Shown here: positions 18,337-27,138 of the stretch, in pieces
Position numbering within the stretch: position 1 is the stretch's first letter
Layout: each line of letters opens with the position of its first letter
NCBI GenBank assembly: GCA_036557365.1
Contig: DATBHR010000060.1
Span: 1 to 64,000 of the forward strand
Length of the DNA: 64,000 nt
From: DATKHR01 sp036557365
GTDB taxonomy: Bacteria > Acidobacteriota > Vicinamibacteria > Vicinamibacterales > CAVVIG01
Direction of reading: 5' to 3'
Notes under the pieces: model-generated
The model's input: the letters and a program-made list of their open reading frames with translations, nothing else
Told to the model about the DNA's origin: nothing
Database searches by the model: none
Position numbers and translations under genes: made by a program

Positions 18337-19623
18337 TCACGCCACCCTCGCCGGACGCTCCGGCGCGAACGCGCGCATCTGCCGATCGTCGAGGACGCCT
18401 TCCCACCGCGCCACGACGGCGGTGGCGATGCAGTTGCCCATGACGTTCACGGCGGTACGGCCCATGTCCATGATCTGATCGATCCCGAGCAGAATAGCCG
18501 CGCCTTCGAGGGGCAGGTTGAACTGCGCGAGCGTCGCGGCGAGCACCACCAGCGACGCGCGCGGAACGCCGGCGACACCCTTGCTGGTGAGCATCAACGT
18601 CAACATCATGATCAGCTGCTGGCCGAAGCTCATCGAGACGCCGGCAATCTGTGCGACGAAGACGCTCGCGAGCGACAGGTAGAGCGTGCTGCCGTCGAGA
18701 TTGAAGCTGTAGCCGGTCGGCAGCACAAAGGCCACGATGTTTTTCGGAACGCCGAAACGCTCCATGACCTCCATCGCCTTCGGGAGCGCCGCTTCGGAAC
18801 TCGCCGTCGTAAAGGCGATGAGGAACGGTTCGCGAATCGCGCGCACGAACGCGAGGAATGGGACGCGGATGAGTACGGAAACCGTCCCGAGCACGATGAG
18901 CGCGAAAATCGCGAGCCCGACGTACATCAGGGCGACCAGTTTGCCGAGCGTGAACAGGACCGCGAGTCCCTTGCTGCCGACCGTCGACGCAATCGCCGCG
19001 AAGACGCCGATCGGCGCGAACATCATGACGTAGCTGGTGAACCGGAACATCACCTGCGCGGTGCTGTCGAGCACGTCGACGACCGCCTGCCCTTTCGCGC
19101 CGATGGCACCAACCGCGACGCCGAAGAAAATCGAGAACACCACGACCTGAAGGATGTCGCCGCGCGCCATCGCGTCGATGACGGACGTGGGAAACAAGTG
19201 AAGGAAGATGTCCCAGCCGTGCTGCTGGCTCTGCACGAGACCGGCGCCGACGCTCGCATCGGTCGCAGACGGCAGGCTCATGCCTGCGCCGGGCTCGAAG
19301 ATGTTGACCAGCCCGAGGCCGAGAAACAGCGCGACGGTGGTCGCGAGTTCGAAGTAGATGATCGCCTTCAGGCCAATGCGGCCCATCGCCTTCATGTCGC
19401 CGGTTCCTGCGATCCCGACGACGAGCGTCGAAAACACCAGCGGCGCGATGATCATCTTGATCATCCGGAGGAACGCGTCGGCAAGCGGCTTGACGCCGAC
19501 GCCGAACGCCGGCCACAGGTAGCCGACCGCCACGCCGAGCACCAGTCCCAGGACGATCTGCGTCGTCAGGCTGCTGCTCTTTTTTCCAGTCTGCGATGTT
19601 TCGTGTTCGCGCATCTCGATCAC
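18337..19623 (-). CDS. Dicarboxylate/amino acid:cation symporter (DAACS family)
   Basis: 428 aa inner-membrane protein with eight transmembrane helices and two re-entrant loops in the GltPh pattern. Family marks: MIIAPLVFSTLVVGIAG, the serine-rich hairpin FTTASSEAALPKAMEVM, PTGYSFNLDGSTLYLSLASVF, and the C-terminal GIDQIMDMGRTAVNVMGN holding the substrate-binding Asp/Arg/Asn set. It co-transports glutamate, aspartate or C4-dicarboxylates with H+ or Na+. The start codon overlaps the sugar aminotransferase stop by 4 bp, so it is in an operon with polysaccharide genes although transport of sugar precursors is not expected. Confidence 0.9.
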   Translation of the reverse strand: MIEMREHETSQTGKKSSSLTTQIVLGLVLGVAVGYLWPAFGVGVKPLADAFLRMIKMIIAPLVFSTLVVGIAGTGDMKAMGRIGLKAIIYFELATTVALFLGLGLVNIFEPGAGMSLPSATDASVGAGLVQSQQHGWDIFLHLFPTSVIDAMARGDILQVVVFSIFFGVAVGAIGAKGQAVVDVLDSTAQVMFRFTSYVMMFAPIGVFAAIASTVGSKGLAVLFTLGKLVALMYVGLAIFALIVLGTVSVLIRVPFLAFVRAIREPFLIAFTTASSEAALPKAMEVMERFGVPKNIVAFVLPTGYSFNLDGSTLYLSLASVFVAQIAGVSMSFGQQLIMMLTLMLTSKGVAGVPRASLVVLAATLAQFNLPLEGAAILLGIDQIMDMGRTAVNVMGNCIATAVVARWEGVLDDRQMRAFAPERPARVA

Positions 19624-20804
19624 CGCTTGGCGAGACGGGCGCCCGACGCCGCGCTCTCATCGAGGCGCCGGCGTACGCCTGGCGTCGTTTCGACGAACGT
19701 GCGGATTTCTTCAACCACACGCTCCTGCTGCGCGGGCGTCAGCTCGCCGTAAATCGGAATGGCCAGCGTCTCGTCCGCTGCGGCCTCTGCGTGGGAAAAG
19801 TCGCCGCGACGGTAGCCGAGATCAGCGAAACACGGCTGGAGGTGAAACGGGACCGGATAGTAGATCTCGTTGCCGATGCCGCGCTCGTCGAGATGACGCT
19901 TCAGGCCATCTCGCTCGGGAATACGGATGACGAACTGGTTGAAGATGTGCCGCCGATCCGATGGCTCAGACGGCAGTCCGACCACGCTCTCCAGTCCGGC
20001 GGCGCGGAACAACGTATCGTAGCGCGCGGCATTCGCGCGGCGGGCCTCTGTCCACGCCGCGAGATGCGGCGCCTTGACGCGCAGCACGGCGGCCTGAATC
20101 GCATCCATCCGGAAATTTGCGCCGACGACGTGATGGTAATACTTCGGCTCCATGCCGTGCATGCGCAGGAGCCGCGCGCGCTTCGCGAGCGCAGCATCAT
20201 TCGTGGTGACGAGCCCTGCATCGCCGAACGCGCCGAGATTCTTGCTCGGGAAAAACGAAAAGCAGCCGAGCACACCGATGCCGCCGGCTGGACGCGTCTT
20301 GTACGTCGCGCCGATCGCCTGCGCGGCGTCCTCGACGACCGGAACGCCGGTGGACCTCGCGATGTCGAGGATCGGATCGAGGTCAGCGGGCAATCCGAAG
20401 AGGTGGACCGGCATGATTGCGCGCGTGCGCGATGTCATGACCGCCGCAACTCCGGCGGGATCGACGTTGTACGTCGTCGGATCGATGTCGACGAGCACCG
20501 GACGCGCACCGAGCCTGGCGACCGAGCCCGCTGTCGCGAAGAACGAGTACGTGGGCGTGACGACCTCGTCCCCCGCACCGATGCCGAGCGCCATGAGCGC
20601 CAGCAGGAGCGCATCGGTGCCGGACGACACGGCGATCGCGTGCTGGATGCCGAGCATCGCGCTGAGCTCGTGCTCGAGCGCGTCGATCTCGGACCCCATG
20701 ATGAAGCGCTGGCTGTCGGCGACGCGCGTGATCGCCGCGAGAATCTCATCGCGAATCGGACGGTATTGCGCCTGGAGATCGAGAAGCGGAACGTTCGTGC
20801 TCAT
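19620..20804 (-). CDS. DegT/DnrJ/EryC1/StrS sugar aminotransferase (WbpE-like)
   Basis: 394 aa PLP enzyme that aminates a keto-sugar nucleotide. Evidence: N-terminal VPLLDLQAQYRPIRDEI, VSSGTDALLLAL, GDEVVTPTYSFFATAG, VEDAAQAIGA, and the Schiff-base lysine in FSFFPSKNLGAFGDAG. The C-terminus has the family pattern NEIYYPVPFHLQPCF. With the WbpA-like dehydrogenase at 12835 this would fit a diamino-uronic acid pathway. The last 25 residues beyond the family fold are low complexity. Start 18 bp before the smpB stop region. Confidence 0.9.
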   Translation of the reverse strand: MSTNVPLLDLQAQYRPIRDEILAAITRVADSQRFIMGSEIDALEHELSAMLGIQHAIAVSSGTDALLLALMALGIGAGDEVVTPTYSFFATAGSVARLGARPVLVDIDPTTYNVDPAGVAAVMTSRTRAIMPVHLFGLPADLDPILDIARSTGVPVVEDAAQAIGATYKTRPAGGIGVLGCFSFFPSKNLGAFGDAGLVTTNDAALAKRARLLRMHGMEPKYYHHVVGANFRMDAIQAAVLRVKAPHLAAWTEARRANAARYDTLFRAAGLESVVGLPSEPSDRRHIFNQFVIRIPERDGLKRHLDERGIGNEIYYPVPFHLQPCFADLGYRRGDFSHAEAAADETLAIPIYGELTPAQQERVVEEIRTFVETTPGVRRRLDESAASGARLAKR

Positions 20805-20821
20805 CCTGAGGTGCAGGTATT

Positions 20822-21298
20822 CTACCTGCGCGCCTTCATGGCCGCCCGCGTTTCACGAGCAGCGTCGCGCTTCTTGATGGCTTCGCGCTTGTCGTAGTCC
20901 TTCTTGCCCTTGGCCAGGCTCAGCGCCACCTTGACGCGTCCGTTCTTGTAGTAGAGCCGCACGGGAACGAGCGTCATCCCCTTCTCGACCGTCTTGCCGA
21001 TCAGCTTCCGGATCTCGTCGCGGTGCAGCAGCAGCTTGCGCCGCCGCAGCGGCTCGTGGTCCGCGTATCCGCGATGGCTGTACGCGCTGATGTTCACGTT
21101 GTAGAGAAAGACCTCGCCGTCCTCCACCCTCGCAAAGCTGTCGCGGAGGTTTACGCGCCCTTCGCGAATCGCTTTCACCTCCGTGCCCATCAGCGCGATG
21201 CCGGCTTCGAACGACTCGAGGAGATGGAAGTCGTGGAACGCCTTTCGGTTCTCGGCGATGCTCGTCTGCGCCTTCTCGCGCTCGGTTCTGTCAGCCAC
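20822..21298 (-). CDS. smpB: SsrA-binding protein SmpB
   Basis: 158 aa. SmpB binds tmRNA and brings it to stalled ribosomes. Family marks are IAENRKAFHDFHLLESFEAGIALMGTEVKAIREG, LRDSFARV, NVNISAYSHR and the basic tail KKDYDKREAIKKRDAARETRAAMKARR region. The GTG at 21298 (MADRTEREKAQ) overlaps the pdxA stop by 8 bp and matches the usual start; a longer frame to 21340 adds an implausible N-terminus. No ssrA gene is in the window. Confidence 0.95.
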   Translation of the reverse strand: MADRTEREKAQTSIAENRKAFHDFHLLESFEAGIALMGTEVKAIREGRVNLRDSFARVEDGEVFLYNVNISAYSHRGYADHEPLRRRKLLLHRDEIRKLIGKTVEKGMTLVPVRLYYKNGRVKVALSLAKGKKDYDKREAIKKRDAARETRAAMKARR

Positions 21299-22169
21299 GA
21301 GAATGGCCCGCGAGTTTGGCGGCCAGCAGGACCGCGGCAATCATGCTTTGCGGATCCGCCACACCGCGGCCCGCGATATCGAACGCCGTGCCGTGATCGA
21401 CCGACGTTCGAATGATCGGCAGGCCGAGCGTCACGTTGACGGCCTGGCCGAACGCAAGCAGCTTCACCGGAATCAATCCCTGATCGTGGTAGCAGGCGAC
21501 GACGAGGTCGAACTCGCCGCGATGTGCACGTACGAACAACGTATCGGCCGGATAGGGACCGGACACGTCGATACCGCGCGCGCGACACGCGTCAATCGCC
21601 GGCGCAATCGCTTTCGACTCCTCGTCCCCGAACAACCCATGCTCACCTGCATGCGGATTCAACCCGGCAACCGCAATCCGCGGACGCTCGAATCCGAATC
21701 GCGGCAGTTCCTGCGCGCTCAACGCAATCGTCGCTTCGACGGTCGCAGCGGTCAGACGCGCCGGGACTTCCGACAGCGGCACATGCACGGTCGCCAGCAC
21801 GACCCGCAGCGCCTCGGAATAAAACATCATCGCGACCTGCGGCGCCTTCGTGAGGTGCGCGAGCAGATCGGTATGGCCGCTCCACGGAAGACCTGCCAGT
21901 CGAAACGCTTCCTTGTTGACCGGCGCGGTCGCGATTGCGTCGACGTCGTGCCGCTGCGCCGCTTCGACCGCGGCGACGATCGTCTCGTACGCGGCACGTC
22001 CGGCGGCGGGGCTCAGCGCTCCTTCGGTAACGGCGCCGTTCGGCGTCGTTTGAAAGATGATCGGCTCGCAAACGGCCCGCACGCGCGCGTCTTCGGCGGC
22101 GCGGCCTGCGATCTCCGGTCCGATGCCCGCGGGATCTCCGGCCGTGATGGCTACGCGTGGCAGCCGCAT
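21291..22169 (-). CDS. pdxA: 4-hydroxythreonine-4-phosphate dehydrogenase PdxA
   Basis: 292 aa. It oxidises 4-phosphohydroxy-L-threonine in the DXP-dependent vitamin B6 pathway. Evidence: start MRLPRVAITAGDPAGIGPEI, metal-ligand histidines in WSGHTDLLAHL, GLNPHAGEHGLFG and VACYHDQGLIPVK, and the C-terminal TSVDHGTAFDIAG. The ATG at 22169 lies inside the 3' end of ricT (19-bp overlap); the upstream in-frame sequence is the shadow of the Cys/Gly-rich ricT tail. Part of a run holB-ricT-pdxA-smpB on the minus strand. Confidence 0.95.
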   Translation of the reverse strand: MRLPRVAITAGDPAGIGPEIAGRAAEDARVRAVCEPIIFQTTPNGAVTEGALSPAAGRAAYETIVAAVEAAQRHDVDAIATAPVNKEAFRLAGLPWSGHTDLLAHLTKAPQVAMMFYSEALRVVLATVHVPLSEVPARLTAATVEATIALSAQELPRFGFERPRIAVAGLNPHAGEHGLFGDEESKAIAPAIDACRARGIDVSGPYPADTLFVRAHRGEFDLVVACYHDQGLIPVKLLAFGQAVNVTLGLPIIRTSVDHGTAFDIAGRGVADPQSMIAAVLLAAKLAGHSRG

Positions 22170-22933
22170 GATCCGCAGCCGCCGGCCGACGATCCACAGC
22201 CGCCAGCGCCGCAGCCGCTCGGATTGTCGCAGCCGCCCTCGCTGCCGCAGCCGCCGTGGCGGACGCCCTTCGCGTTCGGCAGCTCGTAGCGCAGGCAGCA
22301 CTTCAGGCGCCCGCAGAGTCCCGACAGCTTCGACGGATTGAGGCTCAGCTCCTGCTGCTTCGCCATCTTGATCGACACCGGCTCGAACGTCTGCAGGAAC
22401 GTCGTGCAGCAGAGCGGCCGGCCGCACGTGCCGTAGCCGCCGATCAATTTCGCCTCGTCGCGGACGCCAATCTGCCGCATCTCGATACGCGTCCTGAATT
22501 CCGCCGCCAGCTCGCGCACGAGCTCGCGGAAGTCGACTCGCGCGTCGGCGGTGAAATAGAACACGAGCTTCGTGCCGTCGAAGGCCTGTTCGACGCGCGC
22601 GAGCTTCATCGCGAGCCCGTGCTCGCGAATCTTCAGCAGCGCGATGCGAAACGCCTCCTGCTCCCGGCGCTGGTGCTTCAGCCGCGTGACGATGTCTTCG
22701 TGCGTCGCGGTTCGGACGACGCGCTGCGGCGAATCGGGAGGCGGACAGCGCCTGTCGTCGAGCTGCGGCACGCGGCGCACGATCGTGCCCACTGCCGGTC
22801 CGCTGTCGGTCTGGACGACAACCTGATCGCCGACCCGAGGACGCGCGGCTTCGCCGGCGGCAAGGAACGTCTGCGTCCGTCCGACAGGACTGAGCTTGAC
22901 GGCGACGAGCGGCTGCGCGTCACGTCCGTTCAT
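22151..22933 (-). CDS. ricT: PSP1 domain protein RicT with Cys/Gly-rich tail
   Basis: 260 aa. The PSP1 domain (about 20-205) shows GDQVVVQTDSGPAVGTIV, KLVFYFTADARVDFRELVRELA, RTRIEMRQIGVRDEAK and the cluster-binding set GGYGTCGRPLCCTTFL with GLCGRLKCCLRYE. RicT (YaaT) forms an iron-sulfur-containing complex that affects RNase Y in Bacillus; in Gram-negatives its role is unclear. The last 33 residues are an unusual tail with eight cysteines among Gly and Ser (GGCGSEGGCDNPSGCGAGG and following), which may bind metal. Start codon overlaps holB stop by 4 bp, the conserved holB-ricT arrangement. Confidence 0.9.
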   Translation of the reverse strand: MNGRDAQPLVAVKLSPVGRTQTFLAAGEAARPRVGDQVVVQTDSGPAVGTIVRRVPQLDDRRCPPPDSPQRVVRTATHEDIVTRLKHQRREQEAFRIALLKIREHGLAMKLARVEQAFDGTKLVFYFTADARVDFRELVRELAAEFRTRIEMRQIGVRDEAKLIGGYGTCGRPLCCTTFLQTFEPVSIKMAKQQELSLNPSKLSGLCGRLKCCLRYELPNAKGVRHGGCGSEGGCDNPSGCGAGGCGSSAGGCGSCGCHA

Positions 22934-23832
22934 ACCTGCAGCACCAGCCAGTCCGCCACGATCTTGATGCCGACGTTTGCGTCCACCGCTGCGATCGCCG
23001 CGTCGATGGCGGCGTACGCCTCCACGCCGCGGCGCCCTTTGTAGGCCTGGACGAGCCGCTGCAGCGACGCATCGTCCGATCCATTCAGCTCGACGTCCGC
23101 GTTGGTCGACACGACTTCGATGTCACGCAGAAGACTGCCGGCGGCGCGAAGACGCGTGCGCACGCGCTCCCGGTCCTCGGCTGCGCCCGCGCCGCCTCCC
23201 GTTCCGGTCAGCAGTTCCTTCGCGCCTTCGAGACGGCGACTGTCCTCTCCAGCCGCGGCGTGAACAAGCGTGCGAACGGCAATCGCCAGCGCGTCCGGGT
23301 CGGTCTCCTGCGGCGTGTGCTCTCTGAACGTGAGGCGGATGCATCTCGATCGGACCGTCGCCAACAACACATCCGGCCGCGTCGTCGTCAGGATGAACAC
23401 CGAGGAAGCGGGCGGCTCTTCGAGCGTCTTCAGCAGCGCGTTCTGCGCCGCCACGACGAGCATGTCGGCGTCGTCCACGATGAACACGCGACGTTTGCCT
23501 TCGAACGGACGATAGCCGGACTGTTCGATGAGGTCGCGGATGGGATCGATCTTGATGCTGCCGCTGTCGCCGGGTCCGGCGATGAACACATCGGCGTGAA
23601 CGCCGCGCGCAATCCGGACGCACGCCTGGCACACACCGCATGCGTCGCCGTCGCTCTGCGGTTGCAGGCAGTTCAGCGCCTGCGCAACGGCGAGAGCCAT
23701 CGCGTGTTTGCCGGCGCCGCGCGGGCCCGAAAAGATCAGGCTCGGCGGCAGCGTGCCGCGAGACGCCGAACGCACGAGCAGTTCGACGATGCGCTTGTGT
23801 CCGTGCTGCTGGATGACGTCCCGAAAAGACAC
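22930..23832 (-). CDS. holB: DNA polymerase III delta' subunit
   Basis: 300 aa clamp-loader subunit. AAA+ fold with Walker-A-like SGPRGAGKHAMALAVAQ (35-51), a zinc module with cysteines in ACGVCQAC (64-71), Walker-B-like VFIVDDADML, the sensor region NALLKTLEEPPASSVFILTT and SRCIRLTF. It lacks the strict catalytic pattern of DnaX, as usual for delta'. First of the holB-ricT-pdxA-smpB run; no tmk is upstream, the next gene being a penicillin-binding protein 21 bp away. Confidence 0.93.
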   Translation of the reverse strand: MSFRDVIQQHGHKRIVELLVRSASRGTLPPSLIFSGPRGAGKHAMALAVAQALNCLQPQSDGDACGVCQACVRIARGVHADVFIAGPGDSGSIKIDPIRDLIEQSGYRPFEGKRRVFIVDDADMLVVAAQNALLKTLEEPPASSVFILTTTRPDVLLATVRSRCIRLTFREHTPQETDPDALAIAVRTLVHAAAGEDSRRLEGAKELLTGTGGGAGAAEDRERVRTRLRAAGSLLRDIEVVSTNADVELNGSDDASLQRLVQAYKGRRGVEAYAAIDAAIAAVDANVGIKIVADWLVLQV

Positions 23833-23853
23833 TTCGGGACGGATGGTATCACG

Positions 23854-26226
23854 CTAGTTGCCGCCCTTTTTCTTCGGCGGCTCCTGCTCTTTGCGGTCGT
23901 CGTCCTTGCCGACGCCGAAGAGTTTCGACCAGAAGCCGCGCTTCTTCTTCGGCGGTTCCGGTGCGGGATCCATCTGCGCGGCCGGCTCGACGGGAGCGGC
24001 TGTCGCCGCGGTCTGCGGCGGCAGGTTGAGGCTGTCGATGTTCGGCGGCGCCGGTTTCACCGGACCGTTGCCGAAGAAGCCCGCGACCTTCGTCATCAGC
24101 CCGCGCGTCGGGTGCAGATCGCAGTACTCGGTCGGCGCGGTACCGCGCGCGAAGTACTCCGTGTAGACCATCGAGCGGCGTTCGAGCTGACCGTTGTCGC
24201 TGACGACCTCGACGTCCTGGCAGCCGATCGTCGCGAGCTTGCCGGAGAGACGGCAGACCGACGCCGTCGTGATCCCTTCGGGCGGCGACGGCCAGTCCGG
24301 TTTGTCGCCGCGCGTGGCCACCTTCATGAAGCGCGCCCACATCGGCACGGCGAGATCGGCGGCGAAGCCGTTCGGCAGAATCGTGTGCGGCTGATCGAAG
24401 CCGACCCACACGCCCGCTGCGAGGTTCGGCGTGTAGCCGACGAACCACGCATCGTTGAAGTCGTTGGTCGTTCCCGTCTTCCCTGCCGCTGGAAGCGTGA
24501 AACCCATCTGACGCGCGCGATTCGCCGTGCCGGCGTTGATGACGTCGGCGAGCATCGTGGTCATCAGGTACGCGGTCGTCTCCCGGATGGCGCGCGTCGA
24601 TGAGTCCTCGGCCTCGAACAGAACGTGGCCGTCGCGATCTTCGACGCGCCGGACGAGGAGCGGCTTCGGGACGAGCCCTTCGTTCGCGAACGCGGAATAC
24701 GCGGCGGTCATCGACTGCAGCGTGACTTCGCCGGAGCCGAGCGCGAGCGACGGCACGCTCGGCACGTCGCCGACGCCCATCTGCTTCGCGCGCTGAACCG
24801 CGTTCGGAATGCCGACTTCCTGCAACAGCCTGACGGCGGCGCGATTGCTGGAGATGCGCAGCCCGGCGCGAAGGCTCATCGACGGCGCGGCCGAATGTCC
24901 TTCTTCCGGAGTCCAGTCGCCCTGAAGCGTCGCGATCGGCTCGTCGAGATGGTCGATGATCGTCGCGGGCGTGTAGCCTTCTTCGAGCGCGGTGGCGTAG
25001 ACGAACGGCTTGAACGCCGACCCCGGCTGGCGCTTCGCCTGCACGGCGCGATTGAAATGACTCTCGTTGAAGTCGCGCCCGCCGACCATCGCGCGCACGT
25101 GACCGGTCTTCGGATCCATCGCGATGAGCGCCGCCTGGAGCACGTCGAGATCCGCGAGAGCGGGTGCCGGCTGTTTCTTGGCCGCCGCCCGTCTGGTCTC
25201 GATCGCGAGCCGACGCTCGTCAATGCCTTTCAGTGATTCTGCGACCGCGTCGTCCGCAGCGATCTGCAGGCTCATGTCGATCGTGGAGTACACGCGCAGG
25301 CCGCCCTGGTACACGCGCTGCCATCCGAAGCGATCGACGAGCTCCCGCCGCACCTGCTCCTTGAAGTACTGACCATGCGGTTCCTCGGCCCGCAGGCCGT
25401 CGTGCAGCGCAATTCGCGTCGCTCGTGCCGTCTGCAGTTCGGCCTTCGAGATCGCGCCGTTGTCGAACATCGCCTGCAGGACAACATTCCGCCGAGCGGT
25501 GGCGCGCTCCATGTTCACCGTCGGCGCGTAGCTCGACGGCGACTTCACGAGGCCGGCGAGCGTCGCGGCTTCCGAGACCGTGAGCTCAGACGCGTGCTTG
25601 CCGAAAAATCCGCGCGATGCCGCTTCGACGCCGTACAGGCCGTCGCCGAAGTACACCTTATTGAGGTACAGCTCGAGAATCCGCGCCTTCGGATACCGAT
25701 GTTCGATCCGCTCGGCGAGAATCAGTTCCTGCAGCTTGCGGCGAATGGTCTTGTCGGGCGTCAGGAAACTCTGCCGCGCGAGTTGCTGCGTGATCGTGGA
25801 CGCGCCCTGCGCGACGCGGCGATGACGGACGTTCGCGATCGCCGCCGAAACGATCCGGACGAGATCGAAACCTTTGTGTTCGTAGAAGCGCTGATCTTCG
25901 ATAGAGAGGATGGCCTTGATGAGACGCGGCGACATCTGGTCGAGCGGGACCTCGATGCGCTGCTCCTTGAAGATCGTGAACGCCAGCGTGTCCGACGCGT
26001 CGAGGACCGCCGTCGCTTGGTCCATCTCGCCGATTCGCGACAGCGCGGCATCGTCCGGCAGACCTCGCGGCAGGCTGATGGCGTACGCGGCACCCCCGAC
26101 GAGCGTCGACATGACGATCAACACGAATGCGGCGGCGACGCCGTACGCGACGAGCGGGTGATCGCGCCGAGCCAGACGCCATTCCTGAGCGACGTCGGCG
26201 CCGAGGTTTCTAAGACGACTCCACAT
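23854..26226 (-). CDS. Class A penicillin-binding protein (glycosyltransferase/transpeptidase)
   Basis: 790 aa from the ATG at 26226. A cytoplasmic basic N-terminus and one membrane helix (29-50) anchor it. The GT51 domain has EDQRFYEHKG with catalytic Glu110, GASTITQQLARQ (141-152), and LELYLNKVYFGDGLYGVEAA. The transpeptidase domain has the SxxK motif Ser403-Ala-Phe-Lys406, the SxN motif Ser459-Ser-Asn461, and KTG at 583-585. The C-terminus is a Pro/Lys-rich tail (PPKKKRGFW ... PPKKKGGN). It polymerises and cross-links peptidoglycan in the periplasm. Family alternatives are PBP1A and PBP1B types; the short inter-domain region argues for a PBP1A/2A-like form. Confidence 0.93.
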   Translation of the reverse strand: MWSRLRNLGADVAQEWRLARRDHPLVAYGVAAAFVLIVMSTLVGGAAYAISLPRGLPDDAALSRIGEMDQATAVLDASDTLAFTIFKEQRIEVPLDQMSPRLIKAILSIEDQRFYEHKGFDLVRIVSAAIANVRHRRVAQGASTITQQLARQSFLTPDKTIRRKLQELILAERIEHRYPKARILELYLNKVYFGDGLYGVEAASRGFFGKHASELTVSEAATLAGLVKSPSSYAPTVNMERATARRNVVLQAMFDNGAISKAELQTARATRIALHDGLRAEEPHGQYFKEQVRRELVDRFGWQRVYQGGLRVYSTIDMSLQIAADDAVAESLKGIDERRLAIETRRAAAKKQPAPALADLDVLQAALIAMDPKTGHVRAMVGGRDFNESHFNRAVQAKRQPGSAFKPFVYATALEEGYTPATIIDHLDEPIATLQGDWTPEEGHSAAPSMSLRAGLRISSNRAAVRLLQEVGIPNAVQRAKQMGVGDVPSVPSLALGSGEVTLQSMTAAYSAFANEGLVPKPLLVRRVEDRDGHVLFEAEDSSTRAIRETTAYLMTTMLADVINAGTANRARQMGFTLPAAGKTGTTNDFNDAWFVGYTPNLAAGVWVGFDQPHTILPNGFAADLAVPMWARFMKVATRGDKPDWPSPPEGITTASVCRLSGKLATIGCQDVEVVSDNGQLERRSMVYTEYFARGTAPTEYCDLHPTRGLMTKVAGFFGNGPVKPAPPNIDSLNLPPQTAATAAPVEPAAQMDPAPEPPKKKRGFWSKLFGVGKDDDRKEQEPPKKKGGN

Positions 26227-26254
26227 GGAATGACCTGACACCCAAGCCCTGCAA

Positions 26255-26626
26255 ATGCGGTTCCGCTGGCATTGTGGTTGCACAGCCGGAAGCCGAGGCG
26301 TTTTCTTGGGGAAATGGCTCGGTTTCGCAGCGGCGGCCCTGATACCGATGATGCTTGCAGGCGTCTTTCTTACACATGACCCTGTTCAGTATCCAACCAC
26401 AACGCGTCCGGCAACCCACGACGCCGGTCAGGAAGCGGTGTCGCCGCCGCCAACATTACTGCTTCCGCGTGATTTGACGGAGGAAGACGATCCCGGCGCG
26501 ATCGATTTCTTCGGCAACACGGTGACCGACGCCGTCGCGGAATACAAGATGGATTCGACGGGCGAGCCGTACGAGGTTCATTCTCCGCGCACGGAGCTGC
26601 CCAAGCTCGGGTCCCCGCAAAGTTAG
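26255..26626 (+). CDS. Hypothetical single-pass membrane protein
   Basis: 123 aa if started at the ATG (26255); a TTG at 26306 preceded by a GAGG would remove a Cys-containing, unlikely N-terminus and give LGKWLGFAAAALIPMMLAG as an N-terminal membrane anchor. The rest is a proline-rich, acidic extracytoplasmic tail (LTEEDDPGAIDFFGNTVTDAVAEYKMDSTG). I recognise no family. It is divergent from the penicillin-binding protein with about 30 bp between, so a cell-envelope role is possible but unproven. Confidence 0.55.
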   Translation: MRFRWHCGCTAGSRGVFLGKWLGFAAAALIPMMLAGVFLTHDPVQYPTTTRPATHDAGQEAVSPPPTLLLPRDLTEEDDPGAIDFFGNTVTDAVAEYKMDSTGEPYEVHSPRTELPKLGSPQS

Positions 26627-26677
26627 ACTCCGCTCGCGCCTTCCCGTTCCGCGGACCGCCGGACTCGTCGATTAACG

Positions 26678-26683
26678 TATCAT
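26678..26683 (+). promoter_or_regulatory. Possible -10 box (TATCAT) of the CHRD gene
   Basis: TATCAT ends 7 nt before the ATG at 26691, so a transcript starting at the usual distance would be leaderless or nearly so. No convincing -35 hexamer is visible at the expected distance. Low confidence. Confidence 0.3.
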
Positions 26684-26690
26684 TGCCGCC

Positions 26691-27113
26691 ATGCGAACGG
26701 TCCTGCTGTGCGCGTGTGTCTGCAGCGCGGTCGTGGCGGCCCAGGGAAGCCGGACGTTCAAGGCGCGCCTGTCACCGGTGCCGATCGACGTCGCGATGCA
26801 GGCCACCGTGGCGGGATCGGGCAGCGCGACGGCGACGCTGTCGGGCGCGAAGCTGTCAATCAGCGGAACGTTCGAGGGCTTGCGGTCGCCGGCAACGATC
26901 GCGAAGCTGCATCGGAGTCCGACGCGCGGCGTACGCGGCCCCGAGCTGTTCGAGCTGACGGTCTCGCACGAGGTCAGCGGATCGCTCAGCGGGACGTTCG
27001 ACCTCACGCCGCCGCAACTCGCCGATCTGCAGGCCGGCCGGCTCTACGTCCAGATTCACAGCGAAAAAGCCCCCGACGGCAACTTGTGGGGATGGTTGCT
27101 CGACAAGCACTGA
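26691..27113 (+). CDS. Exported CHRD domain protein
   Basis: 140 aa with a short signal peptide (MRTVLLCACVCSAVVAAQG). Residues 30-138 match the CHRD fold: GSGSATATLSGAKLSISGTFEGL, AKLHRSP, GSLSGTFDLTPPQLADLQAGRLYVQIHSEKAPDGNLWGWL. CHRD domains are named after chordin; their bacterial role is unknown. It ends 25 bp before the PQQ dehydrogenase ATG and is probably co-transcribed with it, which suggests a periplasmic partner or accessory role. Confidence 0.85.
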   Translation: MRTVLLCACVCSAVVAAQGSRTFKARLSPVPIDVAMQATVAGSGSATATLSGAKLSISGTFEGLRSPATIAKLHRSPTRGVRGPELFELTVSHEVSGSLSGTFDLTPPQLADLQAGRLYVQIHSEKAPDGNLWGWLLDKH

Positions 27114-27138
27114 TTCATCCGACCAGAGAGAAACGAAG

